DNA of 44,449 nt, taken from contig DLQI01000062.1 in assembly GCA_002478745.1 (NCBI GenBank), positions 1 to 44,449 of the forward strand. The letters are read 5' to 3'. This DNA comes from Rhodobacteraceae bacterium UBA7436. Lineage in GTDB: Bacteria; Pseudomonadota; Alphaproteobacteria; Rhodobacterales; Rhodobacteraceae. Made by a program: the position numbers and the translations under genes. Below the pieces are notes generated by a model. The model was not told the origin of the DNA and made no database searches. It was given only the letters and a program-made list of their open reading frames with translations. The stretch's first letter is position 1, and each line of letters starts with the position of its first letter. Shown in pieces: positions 27,400-36,281 of the stretch.

Positions 27400-28806
27400 T
27401 CAGCCACGTACAATTTTCCCTGGGTTCATAATTCCATCAGGATCAAGCGCCATTTTGATTGCAATCATTGTATCAACGGTTGCGGCCCCAAGTTCGCGTT
27501 CGAGATAAGGCATCTTACCTTGCCCAATCCCATGCTCACCCGTACAAGTTCCATCCATAGAAATAGCCAAGTCATTTAGCCAACTGACAAACACCGCTGC
27601 ACGCGCCATTTCGTCCTCGTCAGTTTTGTCGATGAGCAATAGGCAATGAAAATTCCCGTCGCCAACATGCCCAACGATCGGTGAAATAAACGCATCTGCT
27701 TTCAGACGTTCCTGCGCTTGACTGACACATTCGGCAAGCCGCGAAATCGGAACACAAACGTCCGTGGAAATCCCCATTGCTCCAGGGCGCAATTGCAAAG
27801 TTGCCCAATAGGCATCGTGGCGCGCTTGCCAAAGCTTGTTGCGCTCCTCTGTACTTGTGGTCGAGGTATAGCCCCCGCCCCCATGCTCTTCTGCGATTGA
27901 TCCGAACATCTCTGCCTGCTCAATCACACCTGCATCAGAACCGTGAAACTCCAGTAACAACAACGGTTCTTCTGGCAGGTCCAATTTTGAATACGCATTG
28001 CACGCTTTAACCTGAAGGGCATCTAAAAGCTCAATCCGCGCTACAGGGATGCCATATTGGATAACTTGCATTACTGTCTGGCACGCAGCGTCTACACTTG
28101 GGAATGTACAGCGGGCAGAACTGATGGCTTCAGGTATCCCTTGAAGTTTCAATGTGATCTCGGTGAACAGACCAAGTGTTCCCTCCGAACCTACCATGAG
28201 ACGGGTTAGATCGTACCCGGCTGACGACTTTTTGGCGCGTTGTGCAGTTCGAATAGTGCGCCCATCGGCCATCACAACCTCAACCGCCATCACGTTATCT
28301 TTCATCGTACCGTAGCGCACAGCATTGGTCCCGCTTGCACTCGTTGCGGCCATGCCCCCCAGTGACGCATTCGCGCCAGGATCAATCGGAAAGAACAGTC
28401 CCTGATCACGCAAATGGGTATTGAGCTGCTCGCGTGTCACCCCAGGTTGGACGACACAGGACAGATCGTCAGGATAGACCGCCAAAATTTTATCCATCTG
28501 CATCACATCTATGCAAATTCCACCGGCAGGCGCGTTGACGTGCCCTTCTAGAGAAGTCCCAGTCCCAAACGGAATAACGGGGACTTTATGTGTTGCGCAC
28601 ACCTTAACAATCGCAACTATTTCATCTTTGTCTCGCGCAAAAACGACGGCATCGGGCCACTGGTTTTCCAACCATGTGGTTGTGTGGCCATGTTGTTCAC
28701 GAATTGCCTCACCCGTTTGCAACCGGTCGCCAAACTGCTGTTTAAGGACACCGACGACCGTCGCGATCCCTTCTTCATTACGAAGCATCCGATATTTAGT
28801 GACCAT
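27400..28806 (-). CDS. FAD-linked dehydrogenase, D-lactate/glycolate (GlcD/LDHD) type
   Basis: 468 residues from the ATG at 28804-28806, chosen because GAAGGAAAG lies upstream and MVTKYRMLRNEEG fits; longer in-frame starts run into the upstream gene. The FAD_binding_4 domain includes VIPFGTGTSLEGHVNAP (about 73-89). The C-terminal FAD-oxidase domain has HVGDGNFHCLL and TGEHGIGQGKM. The family oxidises D-2-hydroxyacids, usually D-lactate or glycolate, passing electrons to cytochrome c or quinone. It follows the 2-hydroxyacid dehydrogenase gene by 37 bases on the same strand, so both likely act in hydroxyacid metabolism. Confidence 0.9.
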   Translation of the reverse strand: MVTKYRMLRNEEGIATVVGVLKQQFGDRLQTGEAIREQHGHTTTWLENQWPDAVVFARDKDEIVAIVKVCATHKVPVIPFGTGTSLEGHVNAPAGGICIDVMQMDKILAVYPDDLSCVVQPGVTREQLNTHLRDQGLFFPIDPGANASLGGMAATSASGTNAVRYGTMKDNVMAVEVVMADGRTIRTAQRAKKSSAGYDLTRLMVGSEGTLGLFTEITLKLQGIPEAISSARCTFPSVDAACQTVMQVIQYGIPVARIELLDALQVKACNAYSKLDLPEEPLLLLEFHGSDAGVIEQAEMFGSIAEEHGGGGYTSTTSTEERNKLWQARHDAYWATLQLRPGAMGISTDVCVPISRLAECVSQAQERLKADAFISPIVGHVGDGNFHCLLLIDKTDEDEMARAAVFVSWLNDLAISMDGTCTGEHGIGQGKMPYLERELGAATVDTMIAIKMALDPDGIMNPGKIVRG

Positions 28807-28843
28807 TATACTTTCCTTCAAATCTTCTGAGAGTTTCATTGGA

Positions 28844-29830
28844 TCACAACATGGACGGTACAACTTGGTCCGGTGGACGATGCCCATCTTGGAATGTTTT
28901 GATGTTTATGATCACCTTCTCACCCATTTCGATACGACTTTCGACTGTCGCAGATCCCATATGAGGCAGCAGAACGACGTTGGGCATCTCGCGAAGGCGT
29001 GGGTTTACCGTCGTGCCCTTCTCATAAACATCCAGCCCTGCGCCAGCGATTGCACCATCACGCAGCATCCTTGTCAGCGCATTTTCATCAATCACTTCGC
29101 CACGTGATGTGTTCACAATCACCGCGCTCGGCTTCATCAGCTTAAGACGTCGCGCATTCATAAGATGGAACGTCGACGGGGTGTGCGGGCAGTTAATGCT
29201 GATCACGTCCATTCGCGCAACCATTTGATCAAGGCTTTCCCAGTAAGTCGCCTGCAACTCATCTTCAGTTTCGCGCCGCAATCGGCGCCTGTTGTGGTAA
29301 TGTACCTCCATTCCAAATGCCGATGCGCGCTGCGCAACCGCGCGTCCAATGCGACCCATACCTAGAATTCCGATCCGCCGACCACCGATCCGACCACCCA
29401 ACAACGCGGTTGGTGACCATCCTTGCCATTGCTCGGTCTGCATCGCAGCGAGACCTTCGGGAATTCGGCGAGTGATCGCAAGGATCAAACCCATCGCCAT
29501 ATCTGCAGTATCCTCGGTCAAGACACCGGGCGTATTCGAAACTAAAACGCCCCGTTCACGCGCTGTGGCAACATCAATATTATCAACACCAGCGCCGTAA
29601 TTCGCAATCAGCTTAAGCTGTGACCCAGCTTGTCCAATTAAGCCTGCATCAATGGTATCGGTGATTGTGGGCACCAAAACCTCAGCGGTTTTCATGGCCA
29701 CAGCCAATTCTTCTCGAGACATTGCAACGTCATCGGTGCGCAACTGAACATCAAACAGTTCAGACAGCCTTTTTTCGACGGGTTCTGGCAATCGTCGCGT
29801 CACGAACACACTTAGCCGATCCTTTGACAT
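28844..29830 (-). CDS. D-2-hydroxyacid dehydrogenase (glyoxylate reductase/D-glycerate dehydrogenase type)
   Basis: 328 residues. The NAD(P) fold is LGMGRIGRAVAQRASAFGM (about 155-173). Catalytic segments are NTSRGEVIDENAL (Arg), LDVYEKG (Glu) and LPHMGSATVESR (His). The family interconverts glyoxylate and glycolate or hydroxypyruvate and D-glycerate. First gene of a two-gene unit with the FAD-linked dehydrogenase, and divergent from the SH3 gene. Confidence 0.9.
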   Translation of the reverse strand: MSKDRLSVFVTRRLPEPVEKRLSELFDVQLRTDDVAMSREELAVAMKTAEVLVPTITDTIDAGLIGQAGSQLKLIANYGAGVDNIDVATARERGVLVSNTPGVLTEDTADMAMGLILAITRRIPEGLAAMQTEQWQGWSPTALLGGRIGGRRIGILGMGRIGRAVAQRASAFGMEVHYHNRRRLRRETEDELQATYWESLDQMVARMDVISINCPHTPSTFHLMNARRLKLMKPSAVIVNTSRGEVIDENALTRMLRDGAIAGAGLDVYEKGTTVNPRLREMPNVVLLPHMGSATVESRIEMGEKVIINIKTFQDGHRPPDQVVPSML

Positions 29831-29956
29831 TTAATCCCCTTCGCGCTTGGCGGCTGCCTACTCTTTATGGCATGGTGGCGGATGTCGGACCAAGGCACAA
29901 GAACCTCCCGCACAATCGGGCCGACAAATTGAAAAATGGCAGCACAGGCCTGTGAT

Positions 29957-30466
29957 ATGAAAACAAAAATCGCATCTTTAGGATTGGGAATCCTGTCTGC
30001 TACTTTGTTGGCAGTCACCGTCGCATCCGCACAAGAACGTAAAGGCAAGGTTACAAACCTGCCTGTCCCGCGTTTTGTTTCATTGAAAACCTCAGAGGGA
30101 AACGTGCGCCGTGGCCCATCCCTAACACACAGAATTGACTGGGTTTTCAAACGTCGCAGCATGCCTTTGCGTGTGACAGCCGAACACGGGCATTGGCGTC
30201 GTGTTGAAGATCGTGATGGCCTTGGAGGTTGGGTGCACTATTCATTATTGTCAGGCGTGCGCTCTGTCATTGTTGAAAAAGACTTGCTGACCCTACGCAC
30301 ACGCCCAGACGTAAAAGCACCTGCAACCGCAGCATTGGAAATCGGCGTCGTTGCGCGCCTTGGGAAATGTGATTTGGAATGGTGCCGCCTTACTTCAGGC
30401 GGCTACAAAGGTTGGGCACCAAAAGCGCGTATTTGGGGCGTTGGCCCGGAAGAGATCCGCGACTAA
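29957..30466 (+). CDS. Exported SH3-domain protein
   Basis: 169 residues from the ATG at 29957, which begins a signal peptide (about 26 residues, ending VASAQ). An alternative ATG 21 bases upstream would add seven polar residues. Two SH3-type repeats (pfam06347-like) are visible: GNVRRGPSLTHRIDWVF...HWRRVEDRDGLGGWVH (about 46-90) and LTLRTRPDVKAPATAALE...EWCRLTSGGYKGWAPK (about 105-158). Such domains sit in the periplasm and may bind the cell wall. Around 29943-29954 is a 12-bp palindrome (CACAGGCCTGTG) just before the start. Confidence 0.85.
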   Translation: MKTKIASLGLGILSATLLAVTVASAQERKGKVTNLPVPRFVSLKTSEGNVRRGPSLTHRIDWVFKRRSMPLRVTAEHGHWRRVEDRDGLGGWVHYSLLSGVRSVIVEKDLLTLRTRPDVKAPATAALEIGVVARLGKCDLEWCRLTSGGYKGWAPKARIWGVGPEEIRD

Positions 30467-30582
30467 CTATTTTTCATTTCAATCCACTAACGCACTTGTC
30501 CGTTTTACATAACTCAGTGCCTAGCAATTTATAGACTCCCCGCTAGAGTAACCTCAACGCTTACAAACACCGAGGCTATCAC

Positions 30583-31572
30583 ATGCGCACTATTTCTTAT
30601 TCGGAATTTGGCAGGGCTTCAGACGTCCTCAAGTTAGTAGACATCGACACGCCAACACCAACCGAAAATGAAGTCGTCGTAGAACTGCGATTCTCCGGTG
30701 TGAACCCCTCTGATGTCAAAGCACGCGCTGGCCGCCCTGGATTGACCAAACCCGCCTTTGACAACGTAATTCCCCATAGCGATGGCGCGGGGACCATCAC
30801 ATCTGTTGGCTCAAATGTCTCACAATATCGGATAGGTGAGCGCGTCTGGATTTGGAACGGCCAATGGCAACGCCCGTTTGGTACCGCCGCATCTCATATC
30901 GTTTTGGATCAAGCCCAGGCAATGCCCCTACCAGATGGTGTTTCGTTTGAGGTAGGCGCAGTGCTTGGAATTCCCGGCCTGACCGCCGCGCATGCTGTTT
31001 TTGGAAATGGCGACTTACGCGACACCACTGTCTTAATACAAGGTGGCGGAGGAACAGTGGGACTCCTCGCTGTACAGCTTGCAAAATGGGGCGGAGCGAC
31101 TGTAATCACGACAGCCTCAAATCAAGATGTAAGCCGGTGTAAATCCATGGGTGCCGATCATGTATTTGAGTACCACGATCCAGACTTGGCCGCCAAAATA
31201 CTTGAGGCAAACAAGGGGCAATTGATTGATCGAATTGTAGAAGTCGAATTTGGCCTGAACATCGCGACCGACGTCGCTCTAATCAAGGAAAATGGAATCA
31301 TTGCCGCGTACGGATCAGCCAAGTCATTAAATCCCGAAGTTCCATTCTTTGAAATGCTATTCAAAGCGGTCACACTTGACATAATCTTGATATATCTTTT
31401 GCCAATTGAAGAACGACTTTCGATAATCTCACGGCTAAATCAAGCATTGCTAGAGAATGCGCTAACGTGCCCAATCGCAAAGATTTTCCCAATAAACATG
31501 GCTGTACAGGCACATGAACTTGTCGAAAGCGGCGCTCGTGACGGTGCTGTACTGATTGACGTAAGCATGTGA
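30583..31572 (+). CDS. NADPH:quinone oxidoreductase-like MDR protein
   Basis: 329 residues of the zinc-free medium-chain reductase family (zeta-crystallin/QOR). The N-terminal substrate domain has FSGVNPSDVKARAG (about 34-47), and the nucleotide-binding motif is IQGGGGTVGLLAVQLAKW (about 148-165). The zinc-binding cysteines of alcohol dehydrogenases are absent. It would reduce quinones or enals with NADPH. Monocistronic, ending 95 bases before the tRNA gene. Confidence 0.87.
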   Translation: MRTISYSEFGRASDVLKLVDIDTPTPTENEVVVELRFSGVNPSDVKARAGRPGLTKPAFDNVIPHSDGAGTITSVGSNVSQYRIGERVWIWNGQWQRPFGTAASHIVLDQAQAMPLPDGVSFEVGAVLGIPGLTAAHAVFGNGDLRDTTVLIQGGGGTVGLLAVQLAKWGGATVITTASNQDVSRCKSMGADHVFEYHDPDLAAKILEANKGQLIDRIVEVEFGLNIATDVALIKENGIIAAYGSAKSLNPEVPFFEMLFKAVTLDIILIYLLPIEERLSIISRLNQALLENALTCPIAKIFPINMAVQAHELVESGARDGAVLIDVSM

Positions 31573-31667
31573 ACCATCGGGAAGATGAATAAATTCCTGC
31601 CAGATCAAATTTTTCAAAAACGGGTCTTGCGCACAGACCACGCTAGGACTATTTAGCGGACAGGTTT

Positions 31668-31742
31668 TGGGATGTGGCCTAGTGGTAGGGCACCTGTTTT
31701 TGGTACAGTAGATCGTAGGTTCGAATCCTACCATCCCAGCCA
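31668..31742 (+). tRNA. tRNA-Gln (anticodon UUG), CCA encoded
   Basis: 75 bases fold as a cloverleaf. The acceptor TGGGATG pairs with CATCCCA, followed by discriminator G and an encoded CCA. The D stem is GCCT/GGGC-like, the T stem GTAGG/CCTAC with TTCGAAT, and the anticodon loop TTTTGGT gives UUG, reading CAA. The one odd point is a C27-U43 mismatch at the top of the anticodon stem. Its 3' end recurs at 40575-40599, marking it as a likely integration site. Confidence 0.95.
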
Positions 31743-31750
31743 ACCTTCTC
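31726..31750 (+). repeat. Direct repeat, proximal copy (tRNA-Gln 3' end, att-like)
   Basis: 25 bases made of the tRNA-Gln T stem and acceptor 3' side plus eight bases beyond it. It matches 40575-40599 at 22 of 25 positions in the same orientation. With the distal copy it encloses the aglEFGAK-bgl block. The core TCCTAcCATCCCAGCCA is shared except for one base. Confidence 0.7.
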
Positions 31751-31953
31751 CTAAATTATTGATTTTATTGCGTTACACATTCGCGGCTGCGGTGGATTTC
31801 CCCAGAGCATCACATTGGTGCGTACAAGGGCCCCGAAAATAGGACTTGCATGGAAAATTCCGACGCTGACCACTCTGGGCAGAAGAGAATGCACCACCTC
31901 AATCAAGTCAAACGGCGCGGCGCAGTATCTATCGGGTACCGTGCTTATCCCAT

Positions 31954-33288
31954 CTACAGATTCGACGAAATCGCCTGACGAAAAGCGTTGAACGATGCCT
32001 TGGGCGTGCGGACCTGAGTTTCGTAATCAACGTGCACTAGCCCAAACCGCTTTTCATAGCCAAAAGCCCATTCGTAGTTATCAAGCAGCGACCAGCCAAA
32101 GTAACCCTGCACCGGCACGCCGTCGGCAATGCAACGCAGCACGGCTTGCAGGTGATCATCAAAGTACTGGACGCGCGCAGGGTCGTCACAGCGGCCGTCC
32201 ACAACGTAATCATCGTTAGCCATCCCGTTTTCCGTAATCATCAACGGCAGATCACCCGTGTATTCGCGGTGAATACGTTTGAGCAGTATTTCGAGGCCCT
32301 CAGGATAAATTTCCCAACCCATCTGGGTCTTGGGCAGCGGACCCGCAACCTCATGCATATGTGGCCAAGGCTGGTCGGGTAACGCTTGGATAAAACCGCG
32401 AGTGTAATAGTTGACACCCAGCCAATCCAACGGTTGGCTGATAATTGCCATATCATCTTCATAACCCTCGGGCATGTGCTGTCCTGCGGCCGCGATCATG
32501 TCTTGGGGGTAATGCCCTTTGAACAGGCTGTCCATAAACCAGCGGGTTTGAATAGCGTCGAACGTCTTAGTGGCCGCGATATCCGTTGCAGTCTCTGTCG
32601 CGGGTTCTCCGTGACCAAGGTTAAGCACGACACCTAGGTTCTTTTTCCCATGATCGCGCATCACCTGCATAGCGTTACCGTGAGCCAACTGAATGTGATG
32701 CATCGCGCGCATTGCCGCACGAATATCGCGCAAACCTGGCGCATGGCCCCCAAGGAAATGCGACAACCACGCTACGCACCAAGGTTCGTTGACCGTGGCC
32801 ACGCGTTCAACACGGTCGCCGAGCCGCTCGATCACCGCACGGGTCATATCCGCAAAACGCATTGCTGTTTCACGATTTGCCCAACCGCCAATGTCGGCCA
32901 TCGCTGAAGGCAACTCCCAGTGATACAGCGTGAGGTTCGGGTTCAAGCCCCTTTCTACGATCGCATCCACAAGGCGGTCATAATAATCTAGCCCTTCAGC
33001 ATTCACCGTTTTACCATCCGGCATCACCCGCGCCCATGAGGTCGAAAACCGGTAGGAATCAAACCCACCCGACTTGATAATATCCAGATCTTCTTTGAAA
33101 CGATGATAGTGATCACAGGCAACAGACCCATCATCATTGCCTACAACATTGCCCGGCGTTTCGGACCACGTATCCCAGTGAGACGGACCACAGCCGCCAA
33201 ATTTGCTGCCCTCAATTTGATAGGCCGCAGTCGCAGCGCCAAACTGGAACCCTTTGGGAAAATCTTGACGAGTAAAACTAAAGCTCAT
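31954..33288 (-). CDS. GH1 beta-glucosidase
   Basis: 444 residues, full length for glycoside hydrolase family 1. The acid/base Glu168 is in TVNEPW, the nucleophile Glu353 is in ITENGM, and the N-terminus FPKGFQFGAATAAYQIEG is the family signature. No signal peptide, so it acts in the cytoplasm on imported beta-glucosides or related disaccharides. AAGGA about 10 bases before the ATG. Last gene of the agl block, 379 bases after aglK. A short open frame ends on its start codon (ATGA). The 210 bases between the tRNA and this gene hold no recognised feature. Confidence 0.95.
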   Translation of the reverse strand: MSFSFTRQDFPKGFQFGAATAAYQIEGSKFGGCGPSHWDTWSETPGNVVGNDDGSVACDHYHRFKEDLDIIKSGGFDSYRFSTSWARVMPDGKTVNAEGLDYYDRLVDAIVERGLNPNLTLYHWELPSAMADIGGWANRETAMRFADMTRAVIERLGDRVERVATVNEPWCVAWLSHFLGGHAPGLRDIRAAMRAMHHIQLAHGNAMQVMRDHGKKNLGVVLNLGHGEPATETATDIAATKTFDAIQTRWFMDSLFKGHYPQDMIAAAGQHMPEGYEDDMAIISQPLDWLGVNYYTRGFIQALPDQPWPHMHEVAGPLPKTQMGWEIYPEGLEILLKRIHREYTGDLPLMITENGMANDDYVVDGRCDDPARVQYFDDHLQAVLRCIADGVPVQGYFGWSLLDNYEWAFGYEKRFGLVHVDYETQVRTPKASFNAFRQAISSNL

Positions 33289-33530
33289 GAGAGGCGTCCT
33301 TCGATGCGGCGTTCAGATAAGTCATCAAACATAGATGCACTGCAACGGTCTAGTCCCATTCTCAACCGCTCGTGTACCCATACGCAATGACGTCCAACAT
33401 TTCTAAACTTCTTGGATAGGCTTAAGTCAAAATTGGCTCCGTCAGTAACGATTGGAGGTAGCTTTTCCGAGGAACTGATGAGGTTTTGCAATCCAACGGT
33501 CATACCGCATTTAGATATGCCGTGGCTCAC
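33285..33530 (-). CDS. Possible small ORF coupled to the beta-glucosidase gene
   Basis: 81 codons from a GTG at 33528-33530, with the stop overlapping the GH1 start by four bases (ATGA). It has no recognised domain and no signal peptide or membrane helix. The C-terminal part (ERLRMGLDRCSASMFDDLSERRIEGR) is charged and might be real or a remnant of an older gene. The overlap is the only support; no clear ribosome binding site precedes the GTG. Confidence 0.25.
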   Translation of the reverse strand: MSHGISKCGMTVGLQNLISSSEKLPPIVTDGANFDLSLSKKFRNVGRHCVWVHERLRMGLDRCSASMFDDLSERRIEGRLS

Positions 33531-33667
33531 GAGACAATTTCGTTAATCACTTGTCTGACGTCGCCAACTGCTGGACAGATCATCAGCGGCCTGTTTACGC
33601 CCCTCTCATGCATTTTCGATGATCTTCAAACAAACCGAGTTTGCGGTGGCCGACCCTAGCTAAGAGA
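33531..33667. other. Rest of the gap between aglK and the GH1 gene
   Basis: The full gap is 33289-33667 and contains the doubtful small ORF above. In the remaining bases I see no convincing gene, terminator or repeat. A gap of this size inside an otherwise overlapping gene block may hold a separate promoter for the beta-glucosidase. Confidence 0.4.
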
Positions 33668-34726
33668 TCAAAAAAGATGTGCTTTCTCTTTCTCAAAGCT
33701 GAAACGCACTTCGTCGCCTGTGTTGAAGTCGAGGTTTTCGGGTGACGCAAATCGGAATTGGACATCTGAATCCGACCGCATTTCCATGACTGTTTCTGTT
33801 CCCAAACGCTCAACAAGCGCGACGGTACCAACAATCGGGCCCTTCGGGTCAAGCACTAAGTGCTGAGGGCGAATGCCGATCCGTGCGGCATCACCTGGTT
33901 TTTTCGCAGACGACACAAGACGCAGGTTCGCGGCGTCAATTCCATTTCCTTGAAAGCCAGCAGTTGCCCCATCGTCTGAAACATCAGCCAAAGTCCCGTC
34001 AAAAAAGTTCATCTTTGGAGAGCCAAGGAACCCAGCGACGAATTCATTCGCAGGCCGATTGAAAAGATCCATCGGAGAACCGACTTGCATGACTTCACCA
34101 TCTTTCAAGACAACAATTTTGTCGGCCAATGTCATCGCTTCGACCTGATCATGCGTAACGTAGATTGTCGTGGCGGCCAGTTGCGTGTGTAGTTTAGCAA
34201 TCTCGACACGGGTCTCGTGGCGCAAAGCTGCATCTAGGTTTGATAGCGGTTCATCGAACAAGAACACGTCAGGATTGCGCACGATAGCACGACCGATCGC
34301 AACGCGCTGACGCTGGCCACCAGAAAGGGCGGCTGGACGCCGAGACAAAAGATGTTCCATTTGCAAAATCTTGGCTGCGCTTTCAACGCGTTCTGCGATT
34401 TCCTTTTTGGGGACACCCTGTAACTCTAGCGAGAACGCCATGTTGTGGAAAACCGTCATATGCGGATAAAGCGCGTAAGACTGGAACACCATCGCGATGC
34501 CGCGTTTGGATGGTGGAAGGTCCATGATGGCACGATCCGCAATCACAATTTCACCGCTACTGAGCGTTTCCAGGCCCGCAATTAGGCGGAGCAAAGTAGA
34601 TTTACCGCAGCCAGAGGGGCCGACAAAAACGACAAACTCACCTTTTTCGATTTCAAGATCGACGTCTTTGATAACATGAGTTGCGCCAAACGACTTGTTG
34701 ACGCCTTTGAGAGATACTTGTGCCAT
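33668..34726 (-). CDS. aglK: Alpha-glucoside ABC transporter ATPase
   Basis: 352 residues, MalK/UgpC-type. Walker A GPSGCGKST (about 37-45), Q-loop FQSYALYPHMTV, signature LSGGQRQR and Walker B VFLFDEPLSNLD are intact. The C-terminal 110 residues form the MOI/TOBE sugar-importer regulatory domain (GIRPQHLVLD). It starts directly after the aglA stop. Fifth gene of the aglE-F-G-A-K order known from Sinorhizobium alpha-glucoside uptake; the assignment rests on that order. Confidence 0.9.
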   Translation of the reverse strand: MAQVSLKGVNKSFGATHVIKDVDLEIEKGEFVVFVGPSGCGKSTLLRLIAGLETLSSGEIVIADRAIMDLPPSKRGIAMVFQSYALYPHMTVFHNMAFSLELQGVPKKEIAERVESAAKILQMEHLLSRRPAALSGGQRQRVAIGRAIVRNPDVFLFDEPLSNLDAALRHETRVEIAKLHTQLAATTIYVTHDQVEAMTLADKIVVLKDGEVMQVGSPMDLFNRPANEFVAGFLGSPKMNFFDGTLADVSDDGATAGFQGNGIDAANLRLVSSAKKPGDAARIGIRPQHLVLDPKGPIVGTVALVERLGTETVMEMRSDSDVQFRFASPENLDFNTGDEVRFSFEKEKAHLF

Positions 34727-36277
34727 CTATTCTATTTCCTTGAAGGTCGCGGTCAATGTGGTGAAGTCGAAGCAGCACCGCAGAGTTTGTGTTTCATATA
34801 TACGGTCAAAAATGATCTGATTTTCGCCGCCGGAAACATCAGACATTGTATTTGCATGCATTAATGCAGGTTGGTCTTTGCGCCATTTTAGGAAGGCTGC
34901 AAATTGATTGTAAACGGAGTTGTCACGTTTCGTTTCGTCCAGTCCTGCGCGGGAATAATGGCTCTTGGCAGTGGGTAGCCAACTTTCATTTGCGGTCGTG
35001 AAACCACCCATGGGCGCTGTTTCAGACCACACCATCGGGGTCCGGCAGGTATCGCGGCCCAAGAAAACCGGGGCAAATTCGATGCCCCACGGGTCTTGTA
35101 GTCGATCGAGTGGGATGTCTTGTACGTCCTCGCAGGCCAGTTCTTCACCTTGATAGATGCAAGCCGATCCAATGAGGCAGGTTTCCAGCTGCAACAACAA
35201 CAGCTGCATGGCTTCGATATTTTCCGGCCCCAGTCCAAGTAGTTCGAGCTGGCGCGTCGCGCTACGCGGCACATCATGGTTGGAAAACGCGAATGACAAG
35301 CGGCCCGTGCCGTTGAATGAGCCAACGGCGTCAGAAATTGCCTGCTTTAGCCCGTTAACATCTAGCCCTGCCCAAGCGAGCAAATTGAAGTTATAGGTTG
35401 CGTGAAGCCGACCCGGCGCTGTGAACGTCTGACTAGCGAGGATTGGATCATCGCCGTGTAACTCGCCCATCAGGAATTTATCGCCATAGTCATCGGCAAC
35501 TTCGCGGAATGCTTCGCTGAACATCTGGATGGCGGGCTGGTTCAGTTGCGCACTGTCATGCAGTTGGCGAAAAAATGGCTGTTGCTGTTGCGGTAACGCA
35601 CCTGGCACAAAATCGAGGTTCGCGGCGTTGTCCTTATAGGGCGCTTGATCAGCGTTAATTGTATGCACAGCATCAAGTCGGAACCCGTCGACACCACGAT
35701 CGAACCAGAAACGCGCGATATCTTTATAGGCCTCACGCACTGCAGCGTTCGCATGGTTCAAGTTCGGCTGGCTTGGTAGAAAATTGTGCAAATAATACTG
35801 TTGACGGCGCGGTTCCCACGACCAAGCTCGACCACCAAAGAATGACAGCCAATTGGTTGGTGCAGAGCCATCCGGCTGCGGATCAACCCAGTGGAACCAA
35901 TCCGCCTTATCATTGTCTCGCGACTGGCGGCTTTCTTCAAACCAAACGTGCTGATCTGAGCAATGGGCGGGCACGATATCGATCATGATCCGCAAGCCCA
36001 AACTATGGGCTTTGGCGATCAGCGTGTCGAAATCAGCAAGCGTGCCGTATTCCGGATGGATGTCGCAGTAATCCGACACGTCATAGCCAAAGTCCTTTTG
36101 CGGGGACTTGAAGAATGGCGAAATCCAAACTGCGTCGACACCCAAACCTGCGACATAGTCCAAGCGGGATGTAATACCCGGCAAATCGCCTATGCCATCA
36201 CCGTTGGAATCCTGAAAAGACCTTGGGTAGATCTGATAGATAACGGCGGTTTCCCACCAAGTTAAGTCTGTCGCCAT
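34727..36277 (-). CDS. aglA: GH13 alpha-glucosidase
   Basis: 516 residues from the ATG at 36275-36277, with AAAGGTGGG upstream; a GTG four codons earlier lies inside that binding site and is less likely. GH13 regions are visible: nucleophile Asp202 in GFRLDAVHT, acid/base Glu272 in GELHGDD and Asp335 in FSNHDVPRS. QIYPRSFQDSNGDGIGDL at residues 15-32 is typical of oligo-1,6-/alpha-glucosidases of subfamily 23. Region I reads DIVPAHCSD rather than the common DxVxNHTS. Cytoplasmic; it would split imported sucrose, maltose or trehalose-type sugars. Confidence 0.92.
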   Translation of the reverse strand: MATDLTWWETAVIYQIYPRSFQDSNGDGIGDLPGITSRLDYVAGLGVDAVWISPFFKSPQKDFGYDVSDYCDIHPEYGTLADFDTLIAKAHSLGLRIMIDIVPAHCSDQHVWFEESRQSRDNDKADWFHWVDPQPDGSAPTNWLSFFGGRAWSWEPRRQQYYLHNFLPSQPNLNHANAAVREAYKDIARFWFDRGVDGFRLDAVHTINADQAPYKDNAANLDFVPGALPQQQQPFFRQLHDSAQLNQPAIQMFSEAFREVADDYGDKFLMGELHGDDPILASQTFTAPGRLHATYNFNLLAWAGLDVNGLKQAISDAVGSFNGTGRLSFAFSNHDVPRSATRQLELLGLGPENIEAMQLLLLQLETCLIGSACIYQGEELACEDVQDIPLDRLQDPWGIEFAPVFLGRDTCRTPMVWSETAPMGGFTTANESWLPTAKSHYSRAGLDETKRDNSVYNQFAAFLKWRKDQPALMHANTMSDVSGGENQIIFDRIYETQTLRCCFDFTTLTATFKEIE

Positions 36278-36281
36278 ACGA

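Noticed and set aside
31462..31743. 93-codon minus-strand ORF starting MAGMVGFEPTIYC
   Set aside because: It is antisense to the tRNA-Gln gene; the VGFEPT start is a known artefact of reading tRNA 3' ends backwards.
31743..31953. Integrase fragment next to the tRNA
   Set aside because: The minus-strand frame here is open for about 60 codons but shows no recombinase motif.
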